A stretch of DNA of 51,699 nucleotides. It comes from Armatimonadota bacterium. GTDB taxonomy: Bacteria > Armatimonadota > UBA10988. A model generated the notes under the pieces. The model had not been told where the DNA came from and did no database searches. It saw only the letters and a list, made by a program, of their open reading frames with translations. Shown here in pieces: positions 24,164-34,130 of the stretch. The translations under genes and the position numbers were made by a program. How positions within the stretch are numbered: the first letter of the stretch is position 1; each line of letters starts with the position of its first letter. The stretch spans positions 1 through 51,699 of the forward strand of contig JACRKZ010000107.1 in NCBI GenBank assembly GCA_016235455.1, given 5' to 3'.

Positions 24164-25603
24164 TTAGCAGACTTGGGTGAACTCGATGCCCCACAGCGCG
24201 GCCAGCTTGGCCAGTCGCGAGGCCTGATGGCCCAGGCCGATGGCGCAGTGGTGCGCCGGTCCGGCCTGTGACCAGGCGTTGACGAACGCCTTGGCGCCGA
24301 CCGAGAAGCGGTAGCGGCTGTTGGTGTTGCCGATGTGCATGATCGGGCCCGGCACGGCCTCGCCCTCGGCCGCCAGCAGGCTGAGCCGGCCGGCGCCGTC
24401 CTGCACCACCGACAGCAGCGTCACGGGCCCTTGCTTGACGCGCATCTCGATGGACAGGCCGCAGCCGGGCTTGCCGTGGTAGACCGGTAGCGGCACCAGC
24501 TTGACCGGCCCTTGCGCGATGGCCATGTGGCCCGGCCCGTCGTGGCCGAGGAGCACCACATCGTCGACCAGATCCATCAGGTAGAACTCAGAGAATGAGC
24601 CACCGGCCCCCAGCAGGTCCATGATCTTCATGGCCTGCACGTTCTTCACCTCGCACTCGCCGGCCACGGGCACATGGTGCGCGGTGAGCAGCGAGTTGCC
24701 GGCGATGACCGAGGTGACGATGTTCTCGTACTCGTTGCCCGGCTGACCCTCGTAGTAGTAGGCCATGGAGCCCAGCCCGTGCGCGGCGACCAGCGCGTCG
24801 AGGGCACAGGACGTGCGCGCGGCACGCTCCATTTCCACGGCGCTGCACTCGGGTACCACCTCGAACTCGGCGCGGAACTGGGCCAGCTTGGCGGCCACGT
24901 CGGCTTCGCTGGCCTCCTGGCGCAGGCGGGCCAGCTCGCACATCTCCAGCAGCTCGAAGTGGCAGCCGAACGTCGCCGCCTGCTGGGTCATGTCGCTGTA
25001 CACATCCAACATGCCGCAGTAGTAGTGGCCGAGCACGCCCACGCGGTTGGCGCGCATGGCGGCGGCGACCTTGGCGGCGGTCAGCCAGTCGTCGATCTCC
25101 GCCCACGACTCCGCGTCGTCCAGCGTGCCCGTGACCAGGTGGTAGGCGATGCCCGCGCGGTTGAACACGCAGGCGATCTCCGGTGCCGAGCAGGCCTGGC
25201 AGTGCGCCAACCACTCGCCGGTCATTGTGCCGCGGTCGCCCAGCGCGTTGAACCGCTCGTAGTCGAGCTGCGCTGTGGGCTGCAGGTTGAGCACCACCAC
25301 GGGCACCTTGGTCTGCTGCACCACGGGCAGGACGGTAGAGCTCAGCGCGTACGTCGAGACATACAGCAGGATCAGCTCGACGCCTTCGCGCTGGAACAGC
25401 GCGGCGGCCTCGCGCGCGGCGGGCGGGTTGTCCACCAGCCCGGCGTCGACCACCGTCACGCCGGCCTCTGCGACCCGCCGGGCGATGCCGGCCTGATAGC
25501 CCAGCAGGCGCTCGTGCAGCCCCGCGAACTGGGGCCAGTAGGTATCCAACCCGATGCCGTACAACCCGACGCGGATCGGCTGGGACGTGGCAGGATCTGG
25601 CAT
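24164..25603 (-). CDS. L-fucose/L-arabinose isomerase-like protein
   Basis: Cytoplasmic protein of 479 residues related to the L-fucose and L-arabinose isomerase superfamily (aldose to ketose). The start at 25603 (MPDPATSQPIRVGLYG) is set by AAGGAG; the much longer reading frame through 27652 is the shadow of a gene on the other strand. Visible features are VGLYGIGLDTYWPQF at the N-terminus, a central region with GVLGHYYCGMLDVYSD, the YYYEGQPGNEYE segment and HHCAIGLGHQASRLAKLA at the C-terminus. The usual isomerase metal ligands can only be assigned by alignment, so the exact reaction is uncertain. It is the first gene of a pair with the RhaT-like permease. Confidence 0.78.
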   Translation of the reverse strand: MPDPATSQPIRVGLYGIGLDTYWPQFAGLHERLLGYQAGIARRVAEAGVTVVDAGLVDNPPAAREAAALFQREGVELILLYVSTYALSSTVLPVVQQTKVPVVVLNLQPTAQLDYERFNALGDRGTMTGEWLAHCQACSAPEIACVFNRAGIAYHLVTGTLDDAESWAEIDDWLTAAKVAAAMRANRVGVLGHYYCGMLDVYSDMTQQAATFGCHFELLEMCELARLRQEASEADVAAKLAQFRAEFEVVPECSAVEMERAARTSCALDALVAAHGLGSMAYYYEGQPGNEYENIVTSVIAGNSLLTAHHVPVAGECEVKNVQAMKIMDLLGAGGSFSEFYLMDLVDDVVLLGHDGPGHMAIAQGPVKLVPLPVYHGKPGCGLSIEMRVKQGPVTLLSVVQDGAGRLSLLAAEGEAVPGPIMHIGNTNSRYRFSVGAKAFVNAWSQAGPAHHCAIGLGHQASRLAKLAALWGIEFTQVC

Positions 25604-25684
25604 CTGCGCGCTCCTTGGGCGGGTGTTCGGCGTGTGGGGCGGGGCACCTGCGCGAATCCGGGGCATGTTGGTGGATCGTGGCAG

Positions 25685-25748
25685 CCCCCCTGTAGTCCCC
25701 GGCGAGCGGGGGACGGAACATCCGCTCGCGGAGGGTTGGGGTGGGGGC
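25685..25748. repeat. GC-rich double-hairpin dispersed repeat, copy 3 (shortened)
   Basis: CCCCCCTGTAGTCCCC, a hairpin, a spacer and GCTCGCGGAGGGTTGGGGTGGGGG. It is shorter and more diverged than the other four copies, with the second hairpin reduced. It lies in the divergent gap between the isomerase-like and beta-helix genes. The rest of that 212 bp gap holds no further signal beyond the two ribosome-binding sites. Confidence 0.75.
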
Positions 25749-25816
25749 TGTCTGGCGCCGTCCCCGTCTTGCGCCGACCCCAGCGATGTGCCACCATGGC
25801 CCTGCGGAGCGGCATC

Positions 25817-28645
25817 ATGAACCACGGCTGGGTTGCGCTGCTGGGCTGGTCCATCACCTCGGGCGCATTGGCGGAGTTCTACGTCTCGCCGGCCGGCAGC
25901 GACGCGGCCGCCGGCACCCGGCAGGCGCCGTTCGCCACGCTGGCCCGCGCCCGCGATGCCGCGCGCGGCAAGGCACCGGCCACCATCTACTTGCTGGGCG
26001 GCACGCACTACCTGCCTGAGCCGCTGGTGCTCGGCGCCGAGGACTCGCGCACCACCTGGTCGGCGGCGCCGGGCGCGCAGCCCGTGGTCAGCGGCGGGCT
26101 CAAGCTCACGCTGAGCTGGCGGCCCTATCGTGATGGCATCATGATGGCCACGACGCCGCCCAACCTGACCATCGACCAGCTGTTTGTCGACGCCGTGCGC
26201 GAGCCGATGGCGCGGTACCCCAACTACGATGCCAAGGTGCCGCACTTTGGCGGCTGGGCCGAGGATGCCTTCAGCCCCGAGCGCGCCGCGCGTTGGGCCG
26301 ACCCCGCCGGTGGCTACATCCATGCCATGCATGTGCACGAGTGGGGCGACTATCACTACCGCATCACCGGCAAGGACGCGCGGAACAAGGTCAGTTACGA
26401 GGGCGGCTGGCAGAACAACCGCCAGATGGGCATGCACCCGCGCTACCGCATGGTGGAGAACATCTTCGAGGAGCTCGACGCGCCGGGCGAATGGTTCCAC
26501 AACGCGAAGACGAACACGCTCTACTACTACCCGCGCGCCGGACTCGACCCGGCCCGGGCGACATTCGAGGTGGTGCGACTGCGCAGCCTGATTGAGCTGC
26601 GCGGCACGCCGGCCGCGCCGGTGCGCGGCGTGACGCTGCGCGGGCTGACCTTCCGCGGCTGCGCGCGTACGTTCATGGACAACCGCGAGCCGCTGTTGCG
26701 CAGCGACTGGACCACCTACCGCGGCGGCGCGTTGTTCTTCACAGGCGCCGAGGATTGCGAGGTGGCCGACTGCTTCCTCGACCAGCTCGGCGGCAACGCC
26801 ATCTTCGCGAGCGCGTACAACCGCCGCCTGACCGTGCGCGGCTGCCGCATCGAGAACGCGGGCGCCAACGGCGTGGCCTTTGTGGGCGATCCCGGTGCGG
26901 TGCGCAACCCGCTGTTTGAGTATGGCCAGCGCCAGAGCCTGGCGCAGATCGACCGCACGCCCGGCCCGAAGACCGACAGCTACCCCGCCGACTGCCTGGT
27001 CGAGGAGTGCCTGATCACGCGCACCGGTCGGGTGGAGAAGCAGACTGCGCCGGTGCAGATCGCCATGGCGCAGGCGATCACCGTGCGGCACTGCTCGATC
27101 TATGATGTGCCGCGCGCGGGCCTCAACATCGGTGACGGCTGCTGGGGCGGCCATGTCATCGAGTGGTGCGACATCTTCGATACCGTGCTGGAGACCGGCG
27201 ACCACGGCAGCTTCAACTCCTGGGGTCGCGACCGCTACTGGGGCCTGACCAACGCTCCGGCGGACCTGCTGCCCGAGCTGGCCAGGCTCGACGCGGTGCG
27301 CCCGGTCTACCTGCGAAACAACCGCTGGCGCTGCGACCACGGCTGGGATGTCGACCTCGATGACGGCTCCTCGAACTTCGAGATCACCGGCAACCTGTTC
27401 CTCAACGGCGGGCTGAAGCTGCGCGAGGGGTTCTGGCGCGTGGTGCGCGGCAATATCACGGTCAACAACACGCTGCATCCGCACGTCTGGTACGACAACT
27501 GCCAGGACGTCGTCTCGGGCAACATCTTCATGGGCGCCTACCGCCCCGCCGGCGGCATGCCCCGCGGCCAGTGGGGCCAGAAGGTCGACGGCAATCTGTT
27601 CACCGCCGAGGCCGATCGCCTGCGCTTCGCCGGCAACGGCTGCGATGCCCATTCGGTGGCCGGCGACCCGCTGTTCGTCGACCCGGCGAAGGGCGACTAT
27701 CGGGTCAAAGAAGGCTCGCCGGCCCTGAAGCTCGGTTTCGTCAACTTCGCCATGGACCAGTTCGGCGTGACCCGGCCGGAGCTGCGCGCGCTGGCGCGGA
27801 CGCCGGAGCTGCCCGGCACCGCGCGGCCCGCCGCAGCCGGTACGCGCGCCGCCCTGGCCGCGTACTGGCTCGGCGCGCCGGTGCGCGAGCTGGCTGGCGA
27901 AGAGTACTCGGCCTTCGGTGTCGGGCGTGACGACGGCGGCGTGGTGGTGGGCGAGCTGCCCGCCGACTCAGCCGCCGAGCGCGCCGGCCTGCGCCGTGGC
28001 GACCTGGTGCGCGGCGTCAATGGCGCCGTGGTGAAGACGCTGGCCGACCTGACGCGGCTGCGCGATGCCGCGGCGGGCGCGCCGCTGAAGCTGACGCTGG
28101 TCCGCGGCCAACAGCCGGCGCAGGCGACGGTGGTCGACTATCCGCATGTCGTGGCGGAATCGGCCGAGGCCGACGGCTTCCGCACCATCGCGCCACCGGC
28201 GGCCAGTGGCATCGCGGCGATCACGGCGCGGCCGGGCACGCACAACGAGCCGGTGGCGGTGCTCATCGACGGCAAGCTCGCGGCCAACTACGGCCCGGTC
28301 TTCGGCAACGACACGGCCGACGGCGTCTACCGTGCCGATCTGGGCCAGACGCGCGCCGTGGGCGCGGTCTGCACCTGGTCGTACAACCAGAACGAGAACC
28401 GCGGCAGCCAGCGCTTCATGCTGTACGGCAGCGTGGCGCCCGAGCCTGGCTTCGACGTGGCCAACGCCAAGCTCTGGACGCCCATCGCGCTGGTCGACAG
28501 CCCTTGCGCCAGCCGCTTCCTGGCTACGCGCCTGCAGGCGCCCGGTGGGCTGGGTGAGTACCGCTGGCTGGCCTGGGCCGTGGCACCGGTCTCGGCCATC
28601 GGCGAGAACACAGCCTATGTGGAGCTGGCGGTGGCTGCGCGCTAG
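25817..28645 (+). CDS. Secreted right-handed beta-helix protein with PDZ and discoidin-like domains
   Basis: A 942-residue exported protein, probably acting on or binding polysaccharide. The start at 25817 (MNHGWVALLGW) has GGAG eight bases upstream; an in-frame ATG at 25796 is the alternative. The signal peptide is followed by FYVSPAGSDAAAGTRQAPFATL, a hallmark of beta-helix polysaccharide-active proteins, then many parallel coils (VRGVTLRGLTFRGC, LTVRGCRIENAGANGVAF, YLRNNRWRCDHGWD) up to about residue 650. A PDZ-like domain follows at about 695-765 (ADSAAERAGLRRGDLVRGVN), then a discoidin-like beta-sandwich to the end. The catalytic type, lyase or hydrolase, cannot be assigned. It is the first of three plus-strand secreted glycan genes. 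Confidence 0.82.
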   Translation: MNHGWVALLGWSITSGALAEFYVSPAGSDAAAGTRQAPFATLARARDAARGKAPATIYLLGGTHYLPEPLVLGAEDSRTTWSAAPGAQPVVSGGLKLTLSWRPYRDGIMMATTPPNLTIDQLFVDAVREPMARYPNYDAKVPHFGGWAEDAFSPERAARWADPAGGYIHAMHVHEWGDYHYRITGKDARNKVSYEGGWQNNRQMGMHPRYRMVENIFEELDAPGEWFHNAKTNTLYYYPRAGLDPARATFEVVRLRSLIELRGTPAAPVRGVTLRGLTFRGCARTFMDNREPLLRSDWTTYRGGALFFTGAEDCEVADCFLDQLGGNAIFASAYNRRLTVRGCRIENAGANGVAFVGDPGAVRNPLFEYGQRQSLAQIDRTPGPKTDSYPADCLVEECLITRTGRVEKQTAPVQIAMAQAITVRHCSIYDVPRAGLNIGDGCWGGHVIEWCDIFDTVLETGDHGSFNSWGRDRYWGLTNAPADLLPELARLDAVRPVYLRNNRWRCDHGWDVDLDDGSSNFEITGNLFLNGGLKLREGFWRVVRGNITVNNTLHPHVWYDNCQDVVSGNIFMGAYRPAGGMPRGQWGQKVDGNLFTAEADRLRFAGNGCDAHSVAGDPLFVDPAKGDYRVKEGSPALKLGFVNFAMDQFGVTRPELRALARTPELPGTARPAAAGTRAALAAYWLGAPVRELAGEEYSAFGVGRDDGGVVVGELPADSAAERAGLRRGDLVRGVNGAVVKTLADLTRLRDAAAGAPLKLTLVRGQQPAQATVVDYPHVVAESAEADGFRTIAPPAASGIAAITARPGTHNEPVAVLIDGKLAANYGPVFGNDTADGVYRADLGQTRAVGAVCTWSYNQNENRGSQRFMLYGSVAPEPGFDVANAKLWTPIALVDSPCASRFLATRLQAPGGLGEYRWLAWAVAPVSAIGENTAYVELAVAAR

Positions 28646-28744
28646 GCCGCGCGCGCGTACGGGAGGATCCGGCTCTGACACCCCGAACATCCGCGGCGGG
28701 GGCGTCGGCTCGCCCCCAGCGCAGACACCTGCCCGGAGACCCTC

Positions 28745-31700
28745 ATGCCCTGGCGATCTCGACTCGTCCTGCTCCTCTCTGGCGCGCTGCTGGCCGCCAC
28801 CGCCGGTGCCCGGACCGTCGAGGCCGACTGGTGCACCGTCGAGCTGCCCGACGAGGCCACGGTCGGCAAGCCGTATGAGTTCTCGGTCCGCCTCAAGGGC
28901 GTGGCCGCCGGGCCCAAGCTCGCCGCCGACCTGCACTTCCAGCAGACCGACGGCAGCTACGGCGGGTTCGACGCGTGGGGCGGCGACGCCCAGACCGTGA
29001 CCGGTGACGGCCCCTATCGGTTCCGGCCGACGGTGGCCGACAAGCCGGGCCTCGGGGCTGTCACGGTGTTGCTGTACCTGTCGCCAACCGGTGGGTTCGC
29101 CGAGCGCACCAAGGAGTTCACCAGCCCGCCGGTCCCCGCCAAGTGGCTGGGCAAGTCCCTGGCCAACGCCACCTTCAAGCGGAGTTGGCTGTGGATCGAC
29201 GACACCGCGGTACGCCGCGAACTGGCCGAGGGCGATACCTGGGAGGTGCCGGTCGAGTACTCGCTGGACGCGAGCGAGGATGACGGCGAGACCAAGATCG
29301 TGCTGTGGGCCGCCGGGCCGTGGATCGACAATCCCGACGGCAAGTACACCACCGACCGCCACCACATCGGCTACCCCGGCACGTCGGCCGCCACCACGGT
29401 CGCCGCGGGCCGCGGTCGCCACGTGTTCAGCTTCAAGGTCCCACCGGCCCAGCCGCGCAACAGCCTGATCCTCATCGGCGCGTTTCAGCGGCGCGACGGG
29501 CAGCGCTGGCCGTGGGAGGTGCGCGCGCCGGCGACCTTCTTCCATCGCGTCCGCGGCTGGTTCGAACTGGAGTCCGCGCAACCGGGCAACCTGTTCACCT
29601 ACGCGCAGCCAGTGGAGATGGCGGCGCGCCTGCTTCAGTCTGACGGCCGCGACCACACGCTCAACTGGACCGCGCTCGACACGACCGGCGCCGAGGTGGC
29701 CCGCGGCAGCGTGCCCTTCGTCGCGCGGCAGGTCGGGCAGGTCGTACCCATCGTCGTGGCCACCCAGCGCCGTGGCACGCTGCTGCTGCGGGCCGAGGTG
29801 GCCGGCTGGGAGGCGCGCGCGGTCACGCTGGCGCGTATCCCCGATGTGCTCGCGCTCACCCGCCGGGAGCCGACGCAGTTTGGCATGACCAACGTGGTGC
29901 TGCCCGGTCCCCCGGCGCGGGTCGAGGCGGCTTGCCGCATCGCGCGGCGGCTGGGCCTGACCTCGTGTCGCACCTTCATGGACTGGAAGACGGTCGAGCC
30001 CGGCCGCGGCGAATATCGCCTGGCAGGTTGGGAAGAGGCGGTGGCCACGGCGGCGCGTCTGGGCGTGGTGCCCTGGTTCTGCCTGGTCGACCCGCCGGCC
30101 TGGGCCCAGCTCGAGGCTCCGGTCAATCTCGGGTACACCGCCTTCCGCGGCGATCTGGACGGCTGGCGCGGCGTGATCACCCGGGTCACCAACCAGTTCC
30201 GGGGACGGTTCTACGGCTGGGAGTGGCTCAACGAGATCACCCCCGGCGGCACGCCGACGCCTGTGGACGACTACCTGGCGCTCTGTCGCGCCGGCACCGC
30301 CGCAGCCAAGGCGGCCGATCCGGCCACGCACACCATCCTGGCAGGCGGGCTGTGGCCGAGGAGCTTCCGGCAGGCGGTACTGAAGGCAGGCGCCGGCGGG
30401 TTGGTCGATGTGCTGCCGGTCCACTACGCCGATGGCGCCGGCGTGGCCGAGGCGGCCGGCGACCTGGCGGCGGTCGGCCAGCCCAAGGTCGAGGTGTGGG
30501 ATGACGAGACCGCCCGCGGCATCAGCATTTGGGGTGCGCCGCCCGAGTTCGACCTGACCCATCCGCTACAGAGGCAGTGGCTGCTGAGCCACTGGCCTGA
30601 CGAACTGCTGGCCGGCAGCCGACGCATCATCTGGTTTGGCGGCTGGGGCGATGCGGCGGGCAACTGGTCGTATCTGCTCGACGACCTGTCGCCACGGCCG
30701 GTGGCGGCCTCGATGGCTGTGCTGGTGAGCCGGCTGCACGGCGCGCGCCCGTTGGGCAAGCTGGCCGCCGGCCAGGGCGGCGTGGTTGACCTGTTCGAAC
30801 GCGACGGCCGCGCCGTGGTGCTGGTCAGCAGCAGCGTCGAGGGGGAGAACGTGCCGCTGCCCGTGGGTGTCGAGCAGCTCACGGTGGTCGACGACCAGGG
30901 CAACGAAAGCCCGCTGGCCTGCCCGGGCCGTGTGGCCCGGCTCAAGCTGGCGGCGATGCCGGTGTGGCTCGACGGGGCGGACCTGGACGTGCTCAAGAGC
31001 GCGCTGGTGCCCGACCTGATGACGCGCACTGGTGGCGAGGGGACGCCCAAGATCAATGTGCTGCGCGGTGGCCGGACCACGCTCACGATGCGGCTGCGCA
31101 ATCTCTATGCGCGGCAGCTCACGGGCCGGCTGAGCCTGAGCCTGCCCGCCGGCTGGACCGGGCCGGCGCCGTTGGCCTTCGACCTGGCGCCCGGCGCCGA
31201 ACGGCTGGTGCCGTTGCCCATCGGCGTGCCCGACAGCGCGCGCACCGAGGACTTCGCGGGTAGTGCGGGCATCAGCTTCGGCTGGGACAAGCTGCCGCCG
31301 GTCACCAAGCCGCTGACCATCGCGGTCATCGCGCCCGAAACGCTGGGCAACCTGGTGGCCAATGGCGAGCTGGAGCAACCCGGCGGCTGGACCGGCAATG
31401 CCGAGCGCATCGCCTCGACCGCGCTGGGTGATGGGCTGGGTGAATGGCTGCTGCGCTTTGGCGGCGGCGCCGACTGGCAGCACGAATCGACCGAAGTGCC
31501 CGTCCGGGGCGGCGAGAGCTACCTCTACTCGGCCTGGGTCTGGAACCGCGGACAGCACGCGGGCTCCAACGTCACGCTGCACTTCGCCGACGGCACCAGG
31601 CGCGAAATGTACGACGTGCAGGTCTTCACCTGCGGCGAGGACAACCCCGGCTGGCAGCTCTATACCAGCCACTTCGACACGCCGCCCAACACGGTCAAGG

Positions 31701-32440
31701 TGAGCCTGACGCCGGTGGTCCGCGGCGCCGGCAGCACGCTGTACGACAACCTGCGCCTGACCACCTACGACGGCACCGACTACGCCGCCGAGGCCCGCCG
31801 CGCCGCGCGGCCGCCGGTCATCGACGGGCAGCTCGACGATTGGACAAACGCCGCGCCCATTCCGCTGCTGGGGCCGAACCAGCTTACCCGACTCGACCCG
31901 GCGTATCGCCCGACGGCGGACAACCTGAGCGGCGTGGCCTGGCTGCGCTGGGATGAGGACAGCCTCTACCTGGCCGCACGCCTGCGTGACGACCGCCATG
32001 TGGCACAGACCACGGGCGAGGCGACGACCCAAGGCGACAGCCTGACCCTGGCGCTGGACCCGAGCAACCGCGGGCCGGAGTCGAGCCGTCGGGCCTTCTG
32101 CTACCTGCTGAGCAGCGCCAGCCCCGGCGGCGGCAGCGGCCGGCAGACGCTCTATCGTCCGCCGACCCGCTCGGGCGGTCTGTCCTCGGGTCAGTTGGCC
32201 AAGGACAGCTCGGTCTACAGCCTGGCCATCCTGCGCGGCGAGGGCGTCACGGTCTACGAGCTGCGTATGCCCTGGAAGGAGCTCGGCGCGGTGACGCCCG
32301 ATGTCGGCACCCGCCTGGGCCTGTCGCTGTCCGCTTTCGACAACGACGGCGCCGGGCCGGCGGCGGCCATGGGCTGGGGTGAGGGCCTGCTACCGGCTTG
32401 GGCGCCGCAGCGGCTGGGCGTGCTGACGTTGGTGCCGTAG
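28745..32440 (+). CDS. Large secreted glycoside-hydrolase-like protein with C-terminal carbohydrate-binding modules
   Basis: Exported 1231-residue protein with signal peptide (residues 1-22) and GGAGA before the start. The N-terminal 380 residues form beta-sandwich-type regions. A TIM barrel follows at about 380-650: LGLTSCRTFMDWKTVEPGRGEY, an acid/base candidate Glu497 in GWEWLNEITPGG and a nucleophile candidate Glu583 in PKVEVWDDET, the spacing expected for clan A hydrolases such as GH5 or GH39 relatives. Further domains include a CBM-type jelly roll near LVANGELEQPGGWTGNAE and a CBM9/DOMON-like module at the end (PPVIDGQLDDWTNAAPIP, WLRWDEDSLYLAARLRDD). The substrate is unknown. It lies 99 bp after the beta-helix gene. 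Confidence 0.75.
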   Translation: MPWRSRLVLLLSGALLAATAGARTVEADWCTVELPDEATVGKPYEFSVRLKGVAAGPKLAADLHFQQTDGSYGGFDAWGGDAQTVTGDGPYRFRPTVADKPGLGAVTVLLYLSPTGGFAERTKEFTSPPVPAKWLGKSLANATFKRSWLWIDDTAVRRELAEGDTWEVPVEYSLDASEDDGETKIVLWAAGPWIDNPDGKYTTDRHHIGYPGTSAATTVAAGRGRHVFSFKVPPAQPRNSLILIGAFQRRDGQRWPWEVRAPATFFHRVRGWFELESAQPGNLFTYAQPVEMAARLLQSDGRDHTLNWTALDTTGAEVARGSVPFVARQVGQVVPIVVATQRRGTLLLRAEVAGWEARAVTLARIPDVLALTRREPTQFGMTNVVLPGPPARVEAACRIARRLGLTSCRTFMDWKTVEPGRGEYRLAGWEEAVATAARLGVVPWFCLVDPPAWAQLEAPVNLGYTAFRGDLDGWRGVITRVTNQFRGRFYGWEWLNEITPGGTPTPVDDYLALCRAGTAAAKAADPATHTILAGGLWPRSFRQAVLKAGAGGLVDVLPVHYADGAGVAEAAGDLAAVGQPKVEVWDDETARGISIWGAPPEFDLTHPLQRQWLLSHWPDELLAGSRRIIWFGGWGDAAGNWSYLLDDLSPRPVAASMAVLVSRLHGARPLGKLAAGQGGVVDLFERDGRAVVLVSSSVEGENVPLPVGVEQLTVVDDQGNESPLACPGRVARLKLAAMPVWLDGADLDVLKSALVPDLMTRTGGEGTPKINVLRGGRTTLTMRLRNLYARQLTGRLSLSLPAGWTGPAPLAFDLAPGAERLVPLPIGVPDSARTEDFAGSAGISFGWDKLPPVTKPLTIAVIAPETLGNLVANGELEQPGGWTGNAERIASTALGDGLGEWLLRFGGGADWQHESTEVPVRGGESYLYSAWVWNRGQHAGSNVTLHFADGTRREMYDVQVFTCGEDNPGWQLYTSHFDTPPNTVKVSLTPVVRGAGSTLYDNLRLTTYDGTDYAAEARRAARPPVIDGQLDDWTNAAPIPLLGPNQLTRLDPAYRPTADNLSGVAWLRWDEDSLYLAARLRDDRHVAQTTGEATTQGDSLTLALDPSNRGPESSRRAFCYLLSSASPGGGSGRQTLYRPPTRSGGLSSGQLAKDSSVYSLAILRGEGVTVYELRMPWKELGAVTPDVGTRLGLSLSAFDNDGAGPAAAMGWGEGLLPAWAPQRLGVLTLVP

Positions 32441-32504
32441 CAGCGTAGCCCGCCTCGCACCAACTGACCAGGTGCTCCGCCTGGCCGGTCAATGGGCTGC
32501 GCTG
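32441..32504. terminator. Nested inverted repeat between convergent genes
   Basis: CAGCGTAGCCC (32441-32451) pairs with GGGCTGCGCTG (32494-32504) with one mismatch. Inside lies a second imperfect stem, TGACCAGG against CCTGGCCGGTCA. It begins at the base after the stop of the secreted glycosidase gene and precedes the convergent sulfatase stop by about 60 bp, a good place for two-way termination. There is no T-tract. Confidence 0.45.
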
Positions 32505-32563
32505 GCAGTTGCCGTCAGCAGGGCGCACCTACGCGCGACCACGTCATATCCTCGCAGTCCAGC

Positions 32564-33991
32564 TCAGGGCCGGGCCCGGCCCGCTCGTCTGCCAGGCTTC
32601 CCCGCCGCGTCGTCAGCATCACGCAGCCGCGGTGTGTAGGCGTTGGCCTGATTGGGCCCGGGGGTGCTGCGGCCGTTGGCGATGTACTGACGCATCAACG
32701 TCGTCAGCCGCGCGGCGACGTCGGGATACCGCACCAGAACGTCCTTGGTCTCGCTCAGGTCATCGGCCAGGTTGTAGAGCTCGCGCGCGCCGGAGACGGC
32801 GAAGATGAGCTTCCACGGCCCTTGGCGAATGGCCAGATCGCCCGCGCTGGACTGATGGACGGTGGCCTCGCGCACCGGTGCCTGGGCCGTGCCCAGCAGA
32901 TCGGGCAGAAGGCTGACGCTGTCCACCCCGGCGCCGTCGGGTAGCCTAGCGCCCGTGACCTGCGCGGCGGTGGCCATCAGGTCGTTGAGGCAGACGACAT
33001 CGGCACAGGTGGCGCCGGGCTTGATCTTGCCGGGCCAGCGGGCGATGAACGGCACGCGATGACCGCCCTCGTAGATGCTGCGCTTGGAGCCCCGCAGGGG
33101 CGGGTAGACGCGCTGCTCCGCACCGTTGTCGCTGGTCACGATGACCAGCGTGTTGTCGGCCAGCTCGTTGCGCTCCAGCGCGTCGAGGATCCGCCCGGTC
33201 ACGCCGTCGCCTTCGGCGATCCAGTCGGCATACTCGCTCACGCCGGTCGTGCCCTTGTATTCCGGCGCGGGGACGATGGGCAGGTGAGGCGTCGACAACG
33301 GCACGTAGAGGAAGAAGGGCTGGCCTGTCTTGGCGCGCTGGTCGATGTAGTCGACCGTCCGCCCGGCCAGCCAGGGCTGGACCTCGACCGGTGGCAGGTT
33401 CGCCGCCACTCGGTCCTGCTCGATGACCATGCCGATGTTGCCCGAGTGGGTGTAGCCGCAGAAGGTGTCGAAGCCGCGCGCGGTCGGCCCGTCACCCGCC
33501 GTGGTGCCGACGGGCAAGGCCTTCTCGGACGCCTTGACGCTGGCGGGGACGGCCCTGTTCATGCCCAGGTGCCACTTGCCAAAGGCCGCGGTGTGATAGC
33601 CCTGTTGCCGGAGCAGCGCGGGCACCGTGAGTCGCTCCGCCTCGATGATCGGCGCGGAGAAGGTCTTGAGCACGCCGAACTGCCCGATGCGCATCGGGTA
33701 GCGCCCGGTCAGCACACCGTAGCGGGTGGGGGTGCACACCGCCGCCGCCGTGTGCGCGTCGGTGAAGCGCATCCCCTCGCGCGTCAGCCTGTCCAGCGTG
33801 GGCATCTTGAAGCGCGACTCCGCCCGGAAGGACGGCGGTTCGCCGTAGCCCAGGTCGTCGAACAGGATAAAGACGATGTTGGGCGGCGCCGCGGGCGGCC
33901 CGGCCGGCGCCTCGGGGGGCTGCCCGAAGGCTCGGGCCACGGCCAGAGCGGATCCGGCCAGACTGGTTCGCAGCAGTTCACGGCGGTCCAT
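32564..33991 (-). CDS. Tat-exported sulfatase, second copy
   Basis: Sulfatase of 475 residues acting outside the cytoplasm. The start at 33991 has GGAG at proper distance and gives a twin-arginine signal (DRRELLRTSLAGSALAVA, residues 2-19). Motifs are PNIVFILFDDLGYG (about 37-50), CTPTR with formylglycine precursor Cys86, GKWHLG and VIVTSDNGAEQRVYPPLRGSK. It is shorter than the 626-residue sulfatase near 1.6 kb and lacks its C-terminal module, and the CxPxR core differs (CTPTR against CSPTR), so the two likely act on different sulfated positions. It is divergent from the rhamnosidase gene across 139 bp, suggesting joint control. Confidence 0.93.
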   Translation of the reverse strand: MDRRELLRTSLAGSALAVARAFGQPPEAPAGPPAAPPNIVFILFDDLGYGEPPSFRAESRFKMPTLDRLTREGMRFTDAHTAAAVCTPTRYGVLTGRYPMRIGQFGVLKTFSAPIIEAERLTVPALLRQQGYHTAAFGKWHLGMNRAVPASVKASEKALPVGTTAGDGPTARGFDTFCGYTHSGNIGMVIEQDRVAANLPPVEVQPWLAGRTVDYIDQRAKTGQPFFLYVPLSTPHLPIVPAPEYKGTTGVSEYADWIAEGDGVTGRILDALERNELADNTLVIVTSDNGAEQRVYPPLRGSKRSIYEGGHRVPFIARWPGKIKPGATCADVVCLNDLMATAAQVTGARLPDGAGVDSVSLLPDLLGTAQAPVREATVHQSSAGDLAIRQGPWKLIFAVSGARELYNLADDLSETKDVLVRYPDVAARLTTLMRQYIANGRSTPGPNQANAYTPRLRDADDAAGKPGRRAGRARP

Positions 33992-34130
33992 GAGCCAACT
34001 CCGTTTCCGGCGCGTAGCGACCTGTGACGCGCTCCCAACCACATTGTTCATTGCGGCGTCCTCGCCTGCTCGCGGCGACCGCACAAAGGACCCGCTCCGA
34101 ATGTCGCGAACACGACCCGCGGAGTAGCCC

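Noticed and set aside
25604..27652. Minus-strand extension of the isomerase-like frame to 27652
   Set aside because: The stretch is antisense to the beta-helix gene; the clear SD and family-like N-terminus place the start at 25603.
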